From the NCBI RefSeq assembly GCF_033958435.1, contig NC_134138.1, forward strand, positions 29,170,598-29,234,597: a stretch of 64,000 nt of DNA. The letters are read 5' to 3'. Under the pieces are notes generated by a model. It was not told where the DNA came from, did no database searches, and saw only the letters and a list, made by a program, of their open reading frames with translations. Positions within the stretch are counted from its first letter, which is position 1. Each line of letters opens with the position of its first letter. A program made the translations under genes and the position numbers. This stretch comes from Carettochelys insculpta (Eukaryota; Chordata; Testudines; Carettochelyidae). This document shows, in pieces, positions 23,000-32,598 of the stretch.

Positions 23000-23284
23000 T
23001 CAGATTTGCAAATGAATTGAAGCTCTACAGTTTGTCTTTGGAGCCTGTTTTTGAAGTTGGGGGGGGGTTGTTTTGTTTTTGTTTTTTTGTTTGGGTGGTT
23101 GGTTTTTTTGTTTCAGGATGGCTACTTTTAAATCTGCTACTGAGTGTCCAGGGACATTAAAGTGTTGTCCTACAGGTTTTTGTATGTTACCATTCCTGAT
23201 ATATGATTTGTGTCCATTTATTCTTTTACGTAGAGATGGTGCCATTTGGTCAATGTATATGGCAGAGGAGCATTGCTGGCACAT
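23000..23284 (-). pseudogene. PLE GIY-YIG endonuclease relic
   Basis: The 94-codon frame contains CQQCSSAIYIDQMAPSLRKR, then INGHKSYIRN and VGQHFNVPGHSVADLKVAIL. It aligns by eye to the PLE endonuclease: a Y-I-G position (YID here), the R-x-x-x-H block and the HFN-x-x-GHS-x-x-D-L motif. The glycine of YIG is replaced by aspartate. The C-terminal part runs into a T/G-rich low-complexity tract at 23058-23116. The enzyme in intact PLEs nicks the insertion site. Confidence 0.85.
23058..23116. repeat. T/G-rich low-complexity tract
   Basis: A run of nine or ten G residues followed by T-rich sequence broken by single G residues. It expanded within the PLE 3-prime region and is absent from the family A copy. 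Confidence 0.85.
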
Positions 23285-23345
23285 GATGGTGTATATTACA
23301 TTAGTCGATGTTCAGGTGAATGAGCCCCTGATGGCGTGGTTATGC

Positions 23346-23503
23346 CTATCTCATAGAACTGGAAGAGTCCTTGACAGGTCACCGAGTCCAGTCCCCTGAA
23401 GGACCAGTCACCATCCCTCACAGATTTTTTTTAAATCTATTTGCCCCAGATCCTCAAATGGCCCCCTCAAGAATAGGACTCACAACTCTGGGTTTAGCAG
23501 GCC
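23346..23503 (-). mobile_element. Turtle SINE, 5-prime truncated, nested in PLE
   Basis: Reverse-oriented SINE. The tail at the left is catagaactggaagagtcc, then cgagtccagtcccctg. The body is gccccagatcctcaaatgg. The head stops inside the tRNA part (tgggtttagcaggcca at the right). It shares its body with the SINE at 20941-21160. It splits the PLE frame between the endonuclease and the cysteine motif, so the PLE was already present when the SINE arrived. Confidence 0.82.
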
Positions 23504-23986
23504 ATGTGGTTGATGTGGTTAGGTCCTGTGATAGTGTTGCTGGTGTAGATATGTGAGCAGAGTTGGTACCAAGGTTTGTTGCAGGGATTGGTTCCTGAGT
23601 TAGTTACTGTGGTGTGGTCTACAGATGGGGGTGAGAATTTGTTTAATGTTGGCAGGCTGTCTGTAGGTGAGGACAGGCCTGCCTCCCAAGGGCTGTGAGA
23701 GTGAAGGATCATTGGCCAGGATGGGTTTTAGATCACTGATGTGCTAGAGAGGTTTTAGCTGGGGGCTGTAGGTGATGACCAATGGTGTTCTGTTATTTTC
23801 CTTGTTGGGCCTGTCTTGTAGCAGATGGCTTCTGGGTATGTCTGGCTCTGTCAGTCTGTTTCCTCACTTCCTCAGGTGGGTATTGTACTCTTAGGAAAGT
23901 TTGGTAAAGGTCTTATAGGTGTTTATCTCTGTCTGAGGGATTGGAGCAAATGCGCTTGTACTTAGTGCTTCGCTGTTGATAATGGA

Positions 23987-24289
23987 TCACGTGGTGTGCA
24001 CTGGATGGAAGCTGGAGGCATGTAGATAAGCATAGTGGTTCGTGGGTTTCCAGTGTAGGGTCGTGTTAATGTGACCATCACTTATTTGCACTGTAGTATC
24101 CAGGAGTGGATCTCTTGTGTGGATTGTCCAGGCTGAGGTTGATGGTGGAGTGGAAACTGTTGAAATCACAGTGGAACTCTTCAAGAGCCTCCTTCCCATG
24201 GGTTCATGTGTGGGTGGATGAATCTGTGCTGAGTAAAGGCCAGGGACACTCAGCAGTGCTGGGTGAAAATCAAGCTCCCCCCACACCAT
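23987..24289 (-). pseudogene. PLE reverse transcriptase relic
   Basis: The 100-codon frame includes DTTVQISDGHINTTLHWKPT, then NHYAYLHASSFHPVHT. This matches the PLE RT signature F-L-D-x-x-I-x-x-x-D-G-x-L-x-T-x-x-Y-x-K-P-T-D and the following Y-L-x-x-x-S-x-H-P-x-H. The frame is open only here. Downstream frames (to 23494) show many stops, then TNPCNKPWYQLCSHIYTSNT, the cysteine linker motif. The catalytic YxDD region is not present. Confidence 0.85.
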
Positions 24290-24300
24290 ATGGCTTCACT

Positions 24301-25245
24301 GCACTGGATTTAGCAAAAGAAACTTGTAACCCCTCTCCCTCAGCCACCATGCAGCAGTTACATTTTTAGGGGGCGGGGGGGGGGGGCTGTGCTTCAGTCT
24401 GTCCCTTTTTAAAGAAGAACAGTGACTTTTAAAAACAGCTTTGTTACCAAATGTATTTCACCTCCTTTGGGCAGTTTTGGGAGCACCCAGCTGACAGAAC
24501 CATTTCAACAGGTTGTTCAACTTGTTTTCCATGCTTCACATTTTATGTGTCTCTCCCCTGCCCCAAGCCACCATGCGACCTTGCAGGCTAGCCTCCTGCC
24601 CCCCTACACCATGTGGCTAGCCCCTGTCCCACCACACCATGGGGTTGCTGGGCTGTGCAGACTATGCTTCCAGACAGTGGCATGCTCTGCTCTGCACAGG
24701 GTGAAGGCTTCTTCCCTGCGCACAATTTAGCAGGAGAGGCCGAGAAACTAGTTTCCTGCACTTCGCATTTTGTGGGGCTGTCCCTGCCCCTGCACAAGGC
24801 ATCACGCATCTTCCAGGCTAGCCCCATCCCCGCACCACATGGCTAGTCCCTGCCTAACCACACCACATGGCTGCCAAGCAGTGTGGATCCTGCTTGTAGA
24901 CAGCACCATGCCCTGTCCTGCATGGGGCTTCATGGCTTGAGAGGGCTTACCCTTGTGGTTCCCTCCAAGGGCTAGCAAGAAATACTACAGTTACCAAAAA
25001 GAGGGTATTTGTCAACAGTTAGCATGGCTTTGCAGGCTGTGTGGACCATGACTTTTAAAACCAAACTTTTAAAAATAACCTTTTTACCAATTTTTTTCAC
25101 CTCCTTTGGGCAGTTCTGGGAGCACTCAGCTGGTGCCATATAGCCAGTCATACAGCCTGGCTCAGAAATCATTGGGACAACAGCAGAATGAGACTGGGGG
25201 ACATACAGGGTATGCTCCCTTCCCTCAGGGCTTCCCCCTCAAGGG
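24301..25245. repeat. Local duplications
   Basis: A unit of about 165 bp at 24536-24701 recurs at 24760-24927 (offset about 225 bp). Shared words include ggctagcc, accacatggct/ccatgtggct and catgc-cctg-ctg-catggg. Outside these, a 90-bp direct repeat ending cacctcctttgggcagtt is at 24420-24505 and 25048-25140. A G-run is at 24369-24387. Frames here are coincidental. Confidence 0.65.
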
Positions 25246-25654
25246 GGGATGGAACGTGAATATGGAATGTGAATGTGAATATAATCCGTGCACCCCAAGC
25301 GTGTGGCTCAGGAGAGGATTTCCTATGAAATGGAGCTTATAGACTCTCTCTCTTCCTTCCCTCTCACACACAGGCAGCTGAGCTAGGGCTTCTTTACCAG
25401 AAGAGGCAAGGGAATGCCTTCATTCCCTCCTCAACTTTTCTATCTTCTAATGCTTCCTGAACTTTTCCTTCTCTTCTCGAGCCACTACTACTTCTGACGG
25501 GGTAACAGCTCCTTCCAGTGGTGTCCAATAGGAACTCAAAGTTGGCCACACTTGTGGTTGTTGTCGTTCCATATTCACCATATTCACCTCCCCATTAGGT
25601 GCTCTCCCTCTCCCCCAGAGCCAAGCTCCCACAGCCTCCCATTCTAATTTAGTA
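25246..25654. other. No recognisable gene or repeat
   Basis: A short imperfect repetition of gtgaatatggaatgtgaatg lies at 25256-25282. Otherwise nothing was recognised. Confidence 0.45.
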
Positions 25655-26245
25655 CCAGAGACTCACAAGAACCACTGCGGGATCTGCTGCTGCCGTGGCT
25701 GCTGCCAAGGACATCGCTGAGGCTGTCATAGCCACTGGGGCCACCACCAGGGCCACCACAACCACCGGGGCTGTGGCTGGGGCTGCTGCCAGCGCTGCAG
25801 CTAAGGATCACCAGGGCCACTGCAGCTGCTGGGGATTCCACTGGCACCACCATTTGGGCTGTTGCTGGGCCGTCGTGGCTGCCACAGCTGCCGGGGCCGC
25901 CTCCAGGGCTCCTGCTGGAGCTGCCAGCAAAAGCTGCCAGGGCTGCCACAGCTGCCAGGGCCACCACTGAGATCACTGCCAGAGCCAGTGCCAGGACACC
26001 ACCGGAACGGCCAGTAGGGCCACCACAGTCACCAGGGCCACCGCTGGGGGCACCGCAGCTGCCAGGGCCACACCACTGGGGCCACTGCAGCTGCTGAACC
26101 CACTGCCGCAGCCACCACCATGCCACTGCAACTATTGCTGTGCCTGCTGTAACTTCTGGGGCCACCAAGGCTGCAGCCAGGGCCACCACTAGGGCCACTG
26201 GGCCCCCACTGAGGCATCTGCAACTGCTGCCGGGGCTGCCAGAAG
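25655..26245. repeat. GC-rich minisatellite based on ggcc-acc/gctgcc words
   Basis: Imperfect 9-18 bp repetition of ccaccagggccac, ggggctgctgcc and gctgccagggc over about 590 bp. It opens a 184-codon minus frame of Ala/Gly/Ser/Val-rich sequence and a plus frame of 91 codons. With no start context, domain or conservation signal, both look like products of the repeat. Confidence 0.75.
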
Positions 26246-26534
26246 AAGTAGGGAGAGTTGTGTCCTGATGGATGAATCTTATTACACCAGACAGAGTCCA
26301 TTGCCATGTTCTATGGTGGCATAAGTGACTCTAAAGGGCACCCAGAAGACATGCAAACTGGCGGATGGTTAAAGACGTTTGAGAACTGAGAGCTGTTCTC
26401 TCTGGGGTTGGTTAAGAGCACAGTGGAGGCCTCCTCATGGCAAACATGGGGAAGTGCTATGTTACTAATATTGACAGCTATGGCAATGGTATTGCATGTA
26501 AAGTCCTCATAACAATGTGTATAGCTGTGTTAAG
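26246..26534. other. No recognisable feature
   Basis: Short spacer between the minisatellite and a LINE relic. Confidence 0.4.
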
Positions 26535-28450
26535 TTGCATATCACCCAGCCTTGAGAGAGACAAGTGAAACCAGACCGAAGCACTGTACTCTGCTGTTGA
26601 ATAGAAGAGCAAGGGCTGGTGTTCTAAGCACCCAGGCGCACGCATCCCAGGTTGAGTTGGCCAGCTTGCTGAGCAAGTTGTTCCACGTGCTAACTTTGGC
26701 TGCTGTCTTCGTCAAGTGGTTGTGGTCTGTCAGTGATCTAGCCAATGCCACGCCAAGGTAAACTAGGATTGTGTGGCGCAGCAGGCACCGAATGTTTAAG
26801 AAAATATTTAACTTCTGGCTCGTGCTCGCATTATGCAGATGAAATATGCTATACAGTGTCTTGGAAAAACTCGGCTATAGGTGCCGTCCACTACCATAGT
26901 CCATCAGGAACTTCATAGCATCATTGAGGACCTTGTCAATTTCTGAGAAGGGATGAGCTCAATAGTGGCAGCAGGTGGCAGCAGAAAAGATGAACTTGCA
27001 GAAGAGTGTTGCTGGCAAGTCACTGATGTACACATTGAGCAGTATTGGTGAAAGAACTGAACTTCAAGGAAGACCAGTAATCTGACACTTGCAGGAACTG
27101 CAGTGCTCACCTGTATGTAGTCTGAGCCCCTTATTTTGGACAAAATGTTCAACTATTTTGACCACCCAGAATGGGGCAATTTGAGAGAGTTTAAGGTCTC
27201 TGTGTCAGACATGTCATAAATGGTGATCAGATCCAGGACTACGTCTCCTATCTTTAGATTTTGTTGAAAACCATTTTTGATAAAGGTGGTCAAGACAAAG
27301 GCTTGATTACACATTCTGTGTTCTTTCCTGAACCCTGCTTACTCAACCTCTAAAACACTGTCCAACTCTGGAAAGATCATTGGAGGATGAAGTGCTCAAA
27401 TACCTCCAAGCACACTGGCATAAAGATACTGAGCAGTAATTTGCCACACTGTGACCTAGGTGCAGGGAGTAGACATGCAGGGGTGCTGCAGCACCCTCAG
27501 ATTTTGCACCCAGCTTCCCCACACCCAGGGACTGGCCCTGCTGCTGTCCTGTTGCCAGCCCTGCCTCTCACAAGCCCTGGCAAGAGCACCAGTTTGGAAG
27601 GACCACGGGGGCTGCAGCCTCACATACTGGGACACTGCTTGCTCTTTCCCCCTTCCCTTTATTATCAGGGAACAAGGGGAAAGTACACAGCTTGCATGCG
27701 TTTCTCTCACTCCCAGCTAGTGAGGGATGGGGGCAGAGGAGTAATTTACACAAGCTGTGTACTTTCCCCTCACTCCTTGATTGTGAGGGGAATAAGAAAA
27801 AGAGCAAGCAGCATCCTGGTACACATGGCTGCAGCCCCCTGTCCTTCCATCATGGTGTCCTTGTGCCCTGGATTCTGCAGCCCACCATCCTTGGGGTCCA
27901 GGCCATTGGCCCTGGAGGATCTGCTGTCAATTTGGATCCCTCCTCTGGCCAGGGGTCCACAGATGCCTCGCTGAGACTGGGTTGCCAGATCTCCCTGACC
28001 AGAAATGCCAAATGTCATTTGTAGCAATCGCATCCCATTCGTCCAGTCCAGGAGAGCTGACAACCCTGTATGTGACCCCAGCCTGTGGCAGTGAGGCAAT
28101 CAGGGGTAAGAGGGGTGTGAAGCTCAGCACCCCCCCCCAGAAATAGTTCCAGCACCACTGAGTTGTGGGAGTCTTTGCCCAGTTAACAAATGGCAACAAT
28201 CTTTGCTTGACACCAAGGGCATAATAGCTTCTCCTCATTAATGGCCCATGTAGAGAAGTTCATGAGCCACTACGGTGTCCTTGGTCCACTATACTTAAAG
28301 AATTCAGGCAAGATATTATCACACCCCACTGCAGTGTCTGGTTGGCTAAAGTTAAGGGGCTTATCCAACTCATTGACATGAATGGCTCTGGTTGACGCCT
28401 GCTCAGATTGTGATGTTGAATGTGTTGGAAAGGAAACAGAGTAACTAAGG
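26535..28450 (-). pseudogene. Second LINE ORF2 relic (jockey-like RT)
   Basis: Minus-strand reading, right to left: LPEFFKYSGPRTP (about 28320-28275) and IVAIC-LGKDSHN (about 28200-28170). After a DNA-element insertion come LVLTTFI-type text, GFQQNLKIGDVVLDL (near 27270-27230), then the RT block FHQYCSMCTSVTCQQHSSAS (degraded form of the L-F-N-x-Y-T-S-D-L-P motif). It ends with HLTKTAAKVSTWNNLLSKLA and WDACAWVLRTPALAL (26751-26542). The order matches ORF2 of a jockey-type non-LTR element. Stops and frameshifts occur throughout, and the catalytic F-A-D-D block is unreadable. It is unrelated in sequence to the LINE at 20.3-21.4 kb. Confidence 0.75.
27455..28166. mobile_element. DNA element nested in the LINE relic
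   Basis: Left end ctaggtgcagggagtagac, with ggggtgctgcagcacc. Right end agaaatagttccagcaccac. The ends are imperfectly inverted (gtgctg ... cagcac). LINE coding similarity stops at one side and resumes at the other, which defines the insertion. Inside, aagtacacagcttgcatgcg and cacaagctgtgtactttccc form a smaller inverted pair. Frames of 79-195 codons here are incidental. Confidence 0.55.
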
Positions 28451-29556
28451 ATAATACTGTTTTCCTAATGAAGTTCCTTGGTCAGAGCTAGAAGAAAGTG
28501 CCATTGCATCTCGTTTTTTATTGTGACAGGATATGTTCAAAGGTCCTGTCTCTGGGCATGGCAATTTAGACACTGGTATTGGACAACTGGTAGTCTGGAA
28601 TTCTAATCTGAAGAGGTCAGGAGGGCTGGGTTTTCTCCCTTGGCTCTGGAATGCCTGGTCGCTCCATATACACCATGGTACATTTGTGGGCAAGGCTCCT
28701 GACGTTCTTGTTTCCTTTTTAGTTTTGTTGCTTGGGGATTTTATGTTGTTGGCCCTGGATGTCTGTTTTTGTAGGCGTTTTGCCCTCTCCTATTGCAAAC
28801 ACAATTTTAGCTATTTTAGTTAAAGCTCCCAATGAATGTCAGGCATGGATGCCTATAATTTAGCATGCATTATTATAACAAGCTTACATCATTGTTGTAA
28901 GTCAGACTGTCAAGCATAGACATCCAAAGAGAGGGGTAAGTGAAAAGGAATTGAATGGCACAGCTTCATCACTTTGCAACAGGGAATGCAGCAGAAAATA
29001 TGTAATTTGGAGAGGCAGGAAGTAGGGAGAATGAGTTTTACAAGAGTGTAGCCATGCAAGTTTCCATTAGCTTCCAAATTCAGATGAAAGACCCAGAAAA
29101 TTGGAATGGTACCAAAAGATCTTAACAATTGTGAGTCGTCCTGAGGGAGCTAATCAAAATAACACACTCTGAGGGCAACCACTCTTAGTGGGAAGGAGGG
29201 TTAGTTGGTTGTTTTTAACTATTTGGAACTAAACGCTGAGAGGCAGCATGCAGAGGATCCCTTCAAAATGTCTCCATCAGACCAAGAAAGCAGCAGTCGT
29301 GCACCACCATACTGACAGAGAGGCTGCTTATATCACCAGCTACCAATGACATGGAAGAATGTAATTAATGATCAAGTAGATGTAGGCTGCTGTATTTATA
29401 AGTTGCTTCTTCAGGCATTCAAATGCACTGAGCCCCCTTCCATTTATAGCTTTGGAAAGAACAACCCATTTGCCACTATTTGGTATTGACTCTGTAATAT
29501 GTTGGGACTCGCCACTATGGCGCCTCCTGATAGTCACTCTGGGATCTAGTTCAGTC
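28451..29556. other. No recognisable gene or repeat
   Basis: 28451-28820 may be further upstream debris of the LINE, but I could not read any motif. The rest appears unique. Confidence 0.4.
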
Positions 29557-29561
29557 CAGTC

Positions 29562-30145
29562 TGAAAACACCCTGTCCTGGCAGTGCCTTGCCCGCCATTA
29601 CCTATCTTTTTGTCCATTCTCTACCACTCCTCAGGACCTGCCCTCCCAGACTACAGCACCCTTCCCTCAGGGCACTGCCCCATGGCAGCCCCCACATTCT
29701 GATTTTCTCCCCTCCTGGTGAGCCCCATTGCTCCTAAGCTTCCACTTGCCTCAGTGACACACTGCTGTCTTTCATATTGCCCATTCCCTCAGGGGCAAAC
29801 TGCTGTCCTGGCTCACAAGCTCATCTCCTCTGCAGCCCTAGTACCTTTGTGGGCCCCTGTCACTGGGCCTCAGCCTGGGGTTTATACAGGACTGAGATCC
29901 CCTGGGTCACCCTGCCTTTCCCCTGTACTGCTGTCTCCAAGGTACTCTGGCTAGCAAGCAGCTCAGTTCCTCTCTTCCTCCAGAGCTGATGTGAGAGGGT
30001 TCTTCCTGTCCAGCCATCTTTTTATACAACCCTGCCAGGCTCTGTTAGGATGCCTCAAATCCCCTCCCAGTTGGCTCCCAGCCTCAGTCCTCTCCCAGGG
30101 CTGTTGTAGCCCTTTCCATTCCAGAGCAGGAAAACCACCCTGACA
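29562..30145 (-). mobile_element. Solo LTR with target duplication
   Basis: Borders tgaaaaca (left) and cctgaca (right) give TG...CA in minus orientation. Flanks cagtc (29557-29561) and cagac (30146-30150) agree at 4 of 5, as expected for an endogenous-retrovirus-type LTR. On the minus strand a good TATA box, tgtataaaaagatgg, lies at 30014-30028, followed by a G/A-rich leader. No internal region is present, so this is a solo LTR of about 584 bp. Confidence 0.7.
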
Positions 30146-30179
30146 CAGACTAGCAGTTATCTGCTGTGCTTATCCTTAG

Positions 30180-30275
30180 CCAGTAACAGTTGAGGTAATG
30201 CAGTAGCTGCAGTGACATTGTGTTAGCCTAATTACATTGACCGTGAGTCTGTGCTGCTCCAGGGAGCTGGTGCAA
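30180..30275. repeat. Direct repeat partner of 30776-30870
   Basis: Shares aatgcagt(a/g)gctgcagt, gtgt(t/c)a-cc-aattacattg and gagctggtg/gaactggtg words with 30776-30870 in the same order and orientation. It is probably a fragment of the same DNA element family as 30574-30990. Confidence 0.65.
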
Positions 30276-30573
30276 TGGGCAAACATTCAAAGGTACATAG
30301 GTTGTATTCATATGAACAACAGAGAAAGTTGATTGTTATAATAGGCTCTTGCACTCTGACACTACTTTCTTGTAGTGTCTCAAAGTGCTTCCCAGATATT
30401 CAGTTTCTCTACACCTCTGTGATAGAGGTAAATATCTCAATTTTCCAAAAGAAAGGAACGTGAACCATACAGAGGTATGGACTAAAACTTTCATATCTAT
30501 GTAACTAACACAAGATGCTGAAATTTACACAGATGCACTCAAGTAGTCCACAGGCTTCCTTTTCAGGGGATGT

Positions 30574-30990
30574 CTACAAGGGGGCAAAATTCATCCTATG
30601 TGCAAACTCCTAGATAAAATTATGTTGTCCTAACCTACATTGTCATACAGCCAACGCAGTTAGTAAACTGCTTGTGCACACATGGCTCATTGTGTTGTCG
30701 GTATACATCCTCACCAGAAGCACTTACATAGATTCTATCGTCAGCGTGAGGCATTGTGGCACAGCCCCTGGAAGCCAGTAACAGGTGACATAATGCAGTG
30801 GCTGCAGTACCACTGTGTCAACCCAATTACATTGGTCATGACTCTATGCCGTGCACAGAACTGGTGTTACTAAATTGGTGCAGAGAGGCATTTATGTTGG
30901 TGGGGATTAAATTAAGTGGAAGGACTTCCACAGGTAGGTCAATGCAAGGCAGTTCACATCAGCCTAAAACTGTTATGTAGACCAGTCCTG
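30574..30990. mobile_element. MITE with short TIRs
   Basis: Ends caggggatgtctacaa and tatgtagaccagtcctg are inverted with some mismatches. About 417 bp, non-coding. Its right half repeats the block at 30180-30275. Confidence 0.55.
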
Positions 30991-32030
30991 AGTTTCACAA
31001 CTAGGAAGCACAGCTTTGAAAATTAATCTACCAGTCAAGTAGCCAGCTCTATTTTAATACCACAAAATCTTCTAAGAACTGGGTTCTATTACCCACTGTC
31101 TTCACACAGCTGCTTAACATGCATTTCAGTTCATTGGGCGTGTATCAGATTTATTCTGTATATCCTGCCACATTCTGTAAAAACTCAGGAATTGCATATG
31201 AATTCATAATTTTCCCACCATTATATTTGGGTGGTTTAAATTATTGCCTCTTCCCAACTGAAAAATCAAGTATTTTATTTCTCATGCACCTAGAAAAAGA
31301 ACAATGAACAGAAAATATTGCAAGAAAATTCTGCTGTTGGCACTAAGATCTAGAAGTCAGATCACCAGTATGCAATAGAAATCTTAGTGCTTTTTCCTTC
31401 TGAAGTTTATTTAACATATGATCCTATTTATGTTAGTGACTGGGAATAAATTAAATAGATGTCAGTAGTTTCTCTAATACTATATGATATTGTGATCCAA
31501 ATTCATGCTTTCACTTACACTTCCCTCATATGGACAAGTCCTACTTTTAATTTTGCTATACGGAAAACAGAGGCAAGATTTTTCCTGGGTGTGAAAATCA
31601 TAACACAGCCTGAATTAAAGATGCAGGTTCATGGAGGCGGTAGGGCTGTGTGATCATGGCCCCTACTGGGGCCACCCTACTCTGGATTCAGTTACTACAT
31701 TGTAGGTGTAGAGTCCAGAGCAATCACAAAGCTTTAGTTCCATACTTGCTCAACAGGGACTCCAGATATGGGTCAGTATATTAAATTATTCCTTTTTAAT
31801 ATACTGATATTCTTGAATAGCTGTACAGTATTTATGTAATATTTATTTTTCTCCATATTTTGGACTATCAATTGATGATTATGAAACGTAAAAAGTAAAT
31901 TCAGTTCTTTGAAAGATCAACTTTACTTCTGCAAAGCTATAACCAAGAACCAATTATTTTATTGCAAACATTGTTTCCATCTACCTGAATAAAGGTTTGT
32001 AAGTAAATCACATAAAGGGGGTTGTGAATT
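30991..32030. other. No recognisable gene or repeat
   Basis: AT-rich. Only short frames are present. Confidence 0.45.
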
Positions 32031-32038
32031 CATTACAT

Positions 32039-32411
32039 CAGTGGTTTTCAACCATTTTTCTTTTACAGACCCCAAAAACATTGAAAGGAAGTGAAGTCCT
32101 CTTTGGAAATTCAACCTGTGGTCTGCAGACCCCCTACCATGGAAGTTTTAGACTGAAAACCGGCTGAACAGAATTCAGCTATACATGTTGAATGTGTTCA
32201 GCATATCATTTGATGCAGTGTGAGAAAGGACACCAAACTTTGGACTTTAAGGATAATGACATTTCAAGGATTTGACCTCTAGGTGGAGGTGTTCTCATAT
32301 TTCTGATTGATCAGGAAAACAGAATGCCTCTTCTGGGATCTGAAATTTTATTTTCACCTTTGTTAGACCCCTTAGAGAGGGTCTGCAGATCCACAGGGTT
32401 GAACACCATTG
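32039..32411. mobile_element. hAT MITE
   Basis: Termini cagtggttttcaacc and gggttgaacaccattg are inverted. Flanks cattacat (32031-32038) and cactagat (32412-32419) agree at 6 of 8, a decayed 8-bp duplication. The subterminal words acagacccc and gggtctgcagatcc are also inverted. No coding sequence. Confidence 0.75.
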
Positions 32412-32558
32412 CACTAGATAAAGCACTTAGCCTGTTAGTGGAGAAGGCAAACCCTCCTTCTTAGGTCAAGAGTGTAGCTACTTCCAGTCCTATCATCTAT
32501 GAATGAAGCATTAAAATAATATTTACTCCTGAGAAGGCCTGAACTCTGTCACCAAGTG

Positions 32559-32559
<1 letters not shown>

Positions 32560-32591
<32 letters not shown>

Positions 32592-32598
32592 GTATCTA
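32560..32598. repeat. (TATC)n microsatellite
   Basis: About nine tandem tatc units with one interruption at the right edge. Confidence 0.95.

Larger units (their letters stand above)
22698..24300 (-). mobile_element. Penelope-like element, family B, copy 2
   Basis: The 3-prime end is at the left: ctgtggtaacttatagactaacagaa, then aagctttcataggcaaagac and ccactttgtcagatgcatgg (family B words). Reading right to left, the coding order is RT palm/C-terminus (about 24289-23987), Cys motif region (23712-23510) and GIY-YIG (23284-23000). A SINE interrupts it at 23346-23503. The 5-prime part of the RT is missing. No matching target duplication was seen at the right edge, consistent with truncation. 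Confidence 0.85.

Noticed and set aside
25644..26198. 184-codon minus-strand frame
   Set aside because: It lies wholly in a GC-rich minisatellite, is Ala/Gly/Ser/Val-rich, and has a competing plus-strand frame. No domain or splice context was seen.
32560..32598. CRISPR-like regular repeat
   Set aside because: A simple (TATC)n microsatellite with no spacers. The DNA is vertebrate.
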